This document shows, in pieces, positions 32,940 to 33,977 of a stretch of DNA of 33,977 nt. Within the stretch, counting starts at the first letter, position 1; every line of letters begins with the position of its first letter. Position numbers and translations under genes: made by a program. A model generated the notes under the pieces. The model was not told where the DNA came from, did not search any database, and saw only the letters and a program-made list of their open reading frames with translations. The stretch covers positions 1 through 33,977 of the forward strand of contig CAIQIQ010000117.1 in the NCBI GenBank assembly GCA_903871935.1. The letters run 5' to 3'. The DNA comes from an uncultured Phycisphaerales bacterium. GTDB taxonomy: Bacteria > Planctomycetota > Phycisphaerae > Tepidisphaerales > Tepidisphaeraceae.

Positions 32940-33977
32940 TCACTTCCCGGCCGCGTTCGCATGGGCTTCCTGCCAGCCCTGAAGCCACAGGTGCTCAATC
33001 CACCGGACAGCTCTAGCCATTTGCCGGGCCTTGAGTTGCATCACGGAGACCTCCTGCCCTTCATACTGGCCCCGATACGTGAAAAAGGCTGTGGCATCGA
33101 AAGCCTTCAGCTTCCCGTCCGGCCGCAGGTAGGCTCCGCGTGCCGCCTGCCCAATCATTGGCAGGGCATCATAGCTCTGCAATGCGATCTGAACCGATGC
33201 CAGCCAGATGTCGTGTTCATCGCTCGGCCGTTGGGCATCGGCCAGTTCCTTGACAAATATCGTCCAGAATTGCTCGCGAAGCGCCTCATAGTCCGCCTCT
33301 TCATCGTCCACCAGGCGGAATTCCATGTCAAAGTGAACCTTGGGCGGCTTCGCCAGCCCCGGGAAGAAGGAATAGGCCTGGTAATCGACCGTGGCATGCA
33401 TGGGCATGAGATTGTCGGCCGCATAGTGCGCGAGATACCCCGCCCACTTGGTCGCATGTTCATCGCGAGGATACAGTCCCGGCATATCCACAAGCCGGCC
33501 GGCCCGCAGATCAAGAATCATCTTCCGATAGCAGTCCTCTACACGGAATGGCAGGAAGCCCGCTTTGACATAGCGCGGATCCTCCATATTTCGCGGGATA
33601 TCCGCGAGTCGAGGCTTATGTGACAGGTTGGCCGCGAATGTCTGCAGCTTCGCATCAGCATTGAGCAGTTCCAGGTCAATGTAATGAAGCTGCCCCTCAG
33701 GTACGCCAAAGGGTGCAACCGCCTTATCCTTGGCGGCCGCCGCATCCGCGACCATGTCGGGCATGGTGGCCCAGAACGCCAGCCCATCGACGCCGCGTGG
33801 AACTTGTCCGATGCGCTTGTGCAACAGAAATTCCTGTTCATCGGCAATGCTGCCCACCGCTGGCTGCGCTTCGCCCAAAAATTGCTTTAGCTCCTTGGGG
33901 GCGGCCGGGTCGGCCATGATCTCGCGCACCGCGCAGCGCGTCAGCAGGATATGCTCCTTCGTGCTCCAGGCGAAGCA
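32940..33977 (-). CDS. Zinc-dependent phospholipase C / S1-P1 nuclease-like protein, N-terminus cut by right edge
   Basis: The frame is open from the right edge (CFAWSTKEHILLTRCAV) to TGA at 32940, 345 residues seen. The Trp and His near the edge, and later YLAHYAADNLMPMHATVDYQ with the H-xxx-D and H pattern, are the zinc ligands of the zinc phospholipase C/P1 nuclease fold. A signal peptide would lie just beyond the edge, as the mature protein of this fold starts close to a Trp. It probably hydrolyses phosphodiesters outside the cytoplasm. The substrate is unknown. An internal GTG at 33929 is not the start, since conserved residues precede it. Confidence 0.7.
   Translation of the reverse strand, partial: CFAWSTKEHILLTRCAVREIMADPAAPKELKQFLGEAQPAVGSIADEQEFLLHKRIGQVPRGVDGLAFWATMPDMVADAAAAKDKAVAPFGVPEGQLHYIDLELLNADAKLQTFAANLSHKPRLADIPRNMEDPRYVKAGFLPFRVEDCYRKMILDLRAGRLVDMPGLYPRDEHATKWAGYLAHYAADNLMPMHATVDYQAYSFFPGLAKPPKVHFDMEFRLVDDEEADYEALREQFWTIFVKELADAQRPSDEHDIWLASVQIALQSYDALPMIGQAARGAYLRPDGKLKAFDATAFFTYRGQYEGQEVSVMQLKARQMARAVRWIEHLWLQGWQEAHANAAGK

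Noticed and set aside
1..33977. CRISPR array or insertion sequence with terminal repeats
   Set aside because: No regularly spaced repeats, and no transposase gene was found; the only mobile-element gene is the partial integrase.

Overview
The window is GC-rich and almost wholly coding, with most genes on the minus strand. Gene content suggests Planctomycetota, probably Phycisphaerae-like: a very long secretin, an ECF sigma factor fused to a membrane anchor and a large envelope domain, an M56 peptidase with extra envelope domains, glutamine synthetase III, a zinc-site URO-D family protein, and stacked-palindrome intergenic repeats. The taxonomic call is inference; no marker gene is present.

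Layout. (1) 1-940: the right end of an integrated element, with the N-terminal part of a tyrosine recombinase running off the left edge and, outside it, a tRNA/tmRNA 3'-end fragment followed by an intrinsic terminator, which looks like an attachment site. (2) 1023-2171: URO-D/corrinoid-methyltransferase-like gene. (3) 2178-15549, minus strand: a twelve-gene type II secretion operon read gspE-F-G-H-I-J-K-L-M-C-D and then a beta-propeller lipoprotein. Most junctions are 4-base overlaps. No prepilin peptidase is present. (4) 15550-22981: a regulatory block. A BlaI repressor with a clear operator/promoter drives an M56 peptidase fused to STN/secretin-like sequence. A small lipoprotein and a sigma factor-envelope fusion share a duplicated promoter/leader block. 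Gene remnants and REP-like repeats lie between them. (5) 23160-23921: an MNT/HEPN toxin-antitoxin pair whose HEPN gene has an in-frame TGA. (6) 23922-24626: a 705-base non-coding stretch with two perfect DnaA boxes. (7) 24627-30340, minus strand: tRNA-Cys, queC, a secreted GH42-like glycosidase and an MFS transporter, the last two forming a likely glycan-use unit. (8) 30430-33977: glutamine synthetase III with a strong terminator, and a partial zinc phospholipase C/S1-P1 nuclease-like protein cut by the right edge.

How the genes may work together: the secretion operon would export enzymes of the kind seen at 27-29 kb. Upstream of it sit two membrane-anchored regulators that both carry large envelope-facing parts. 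The duplicated upstream block suggests that the sigma factor controls itself and the small lipoprotein. A link between these regulators and the secretion system is a hypothesis based on proximity and on secretin-like sequence in the M56 protein.
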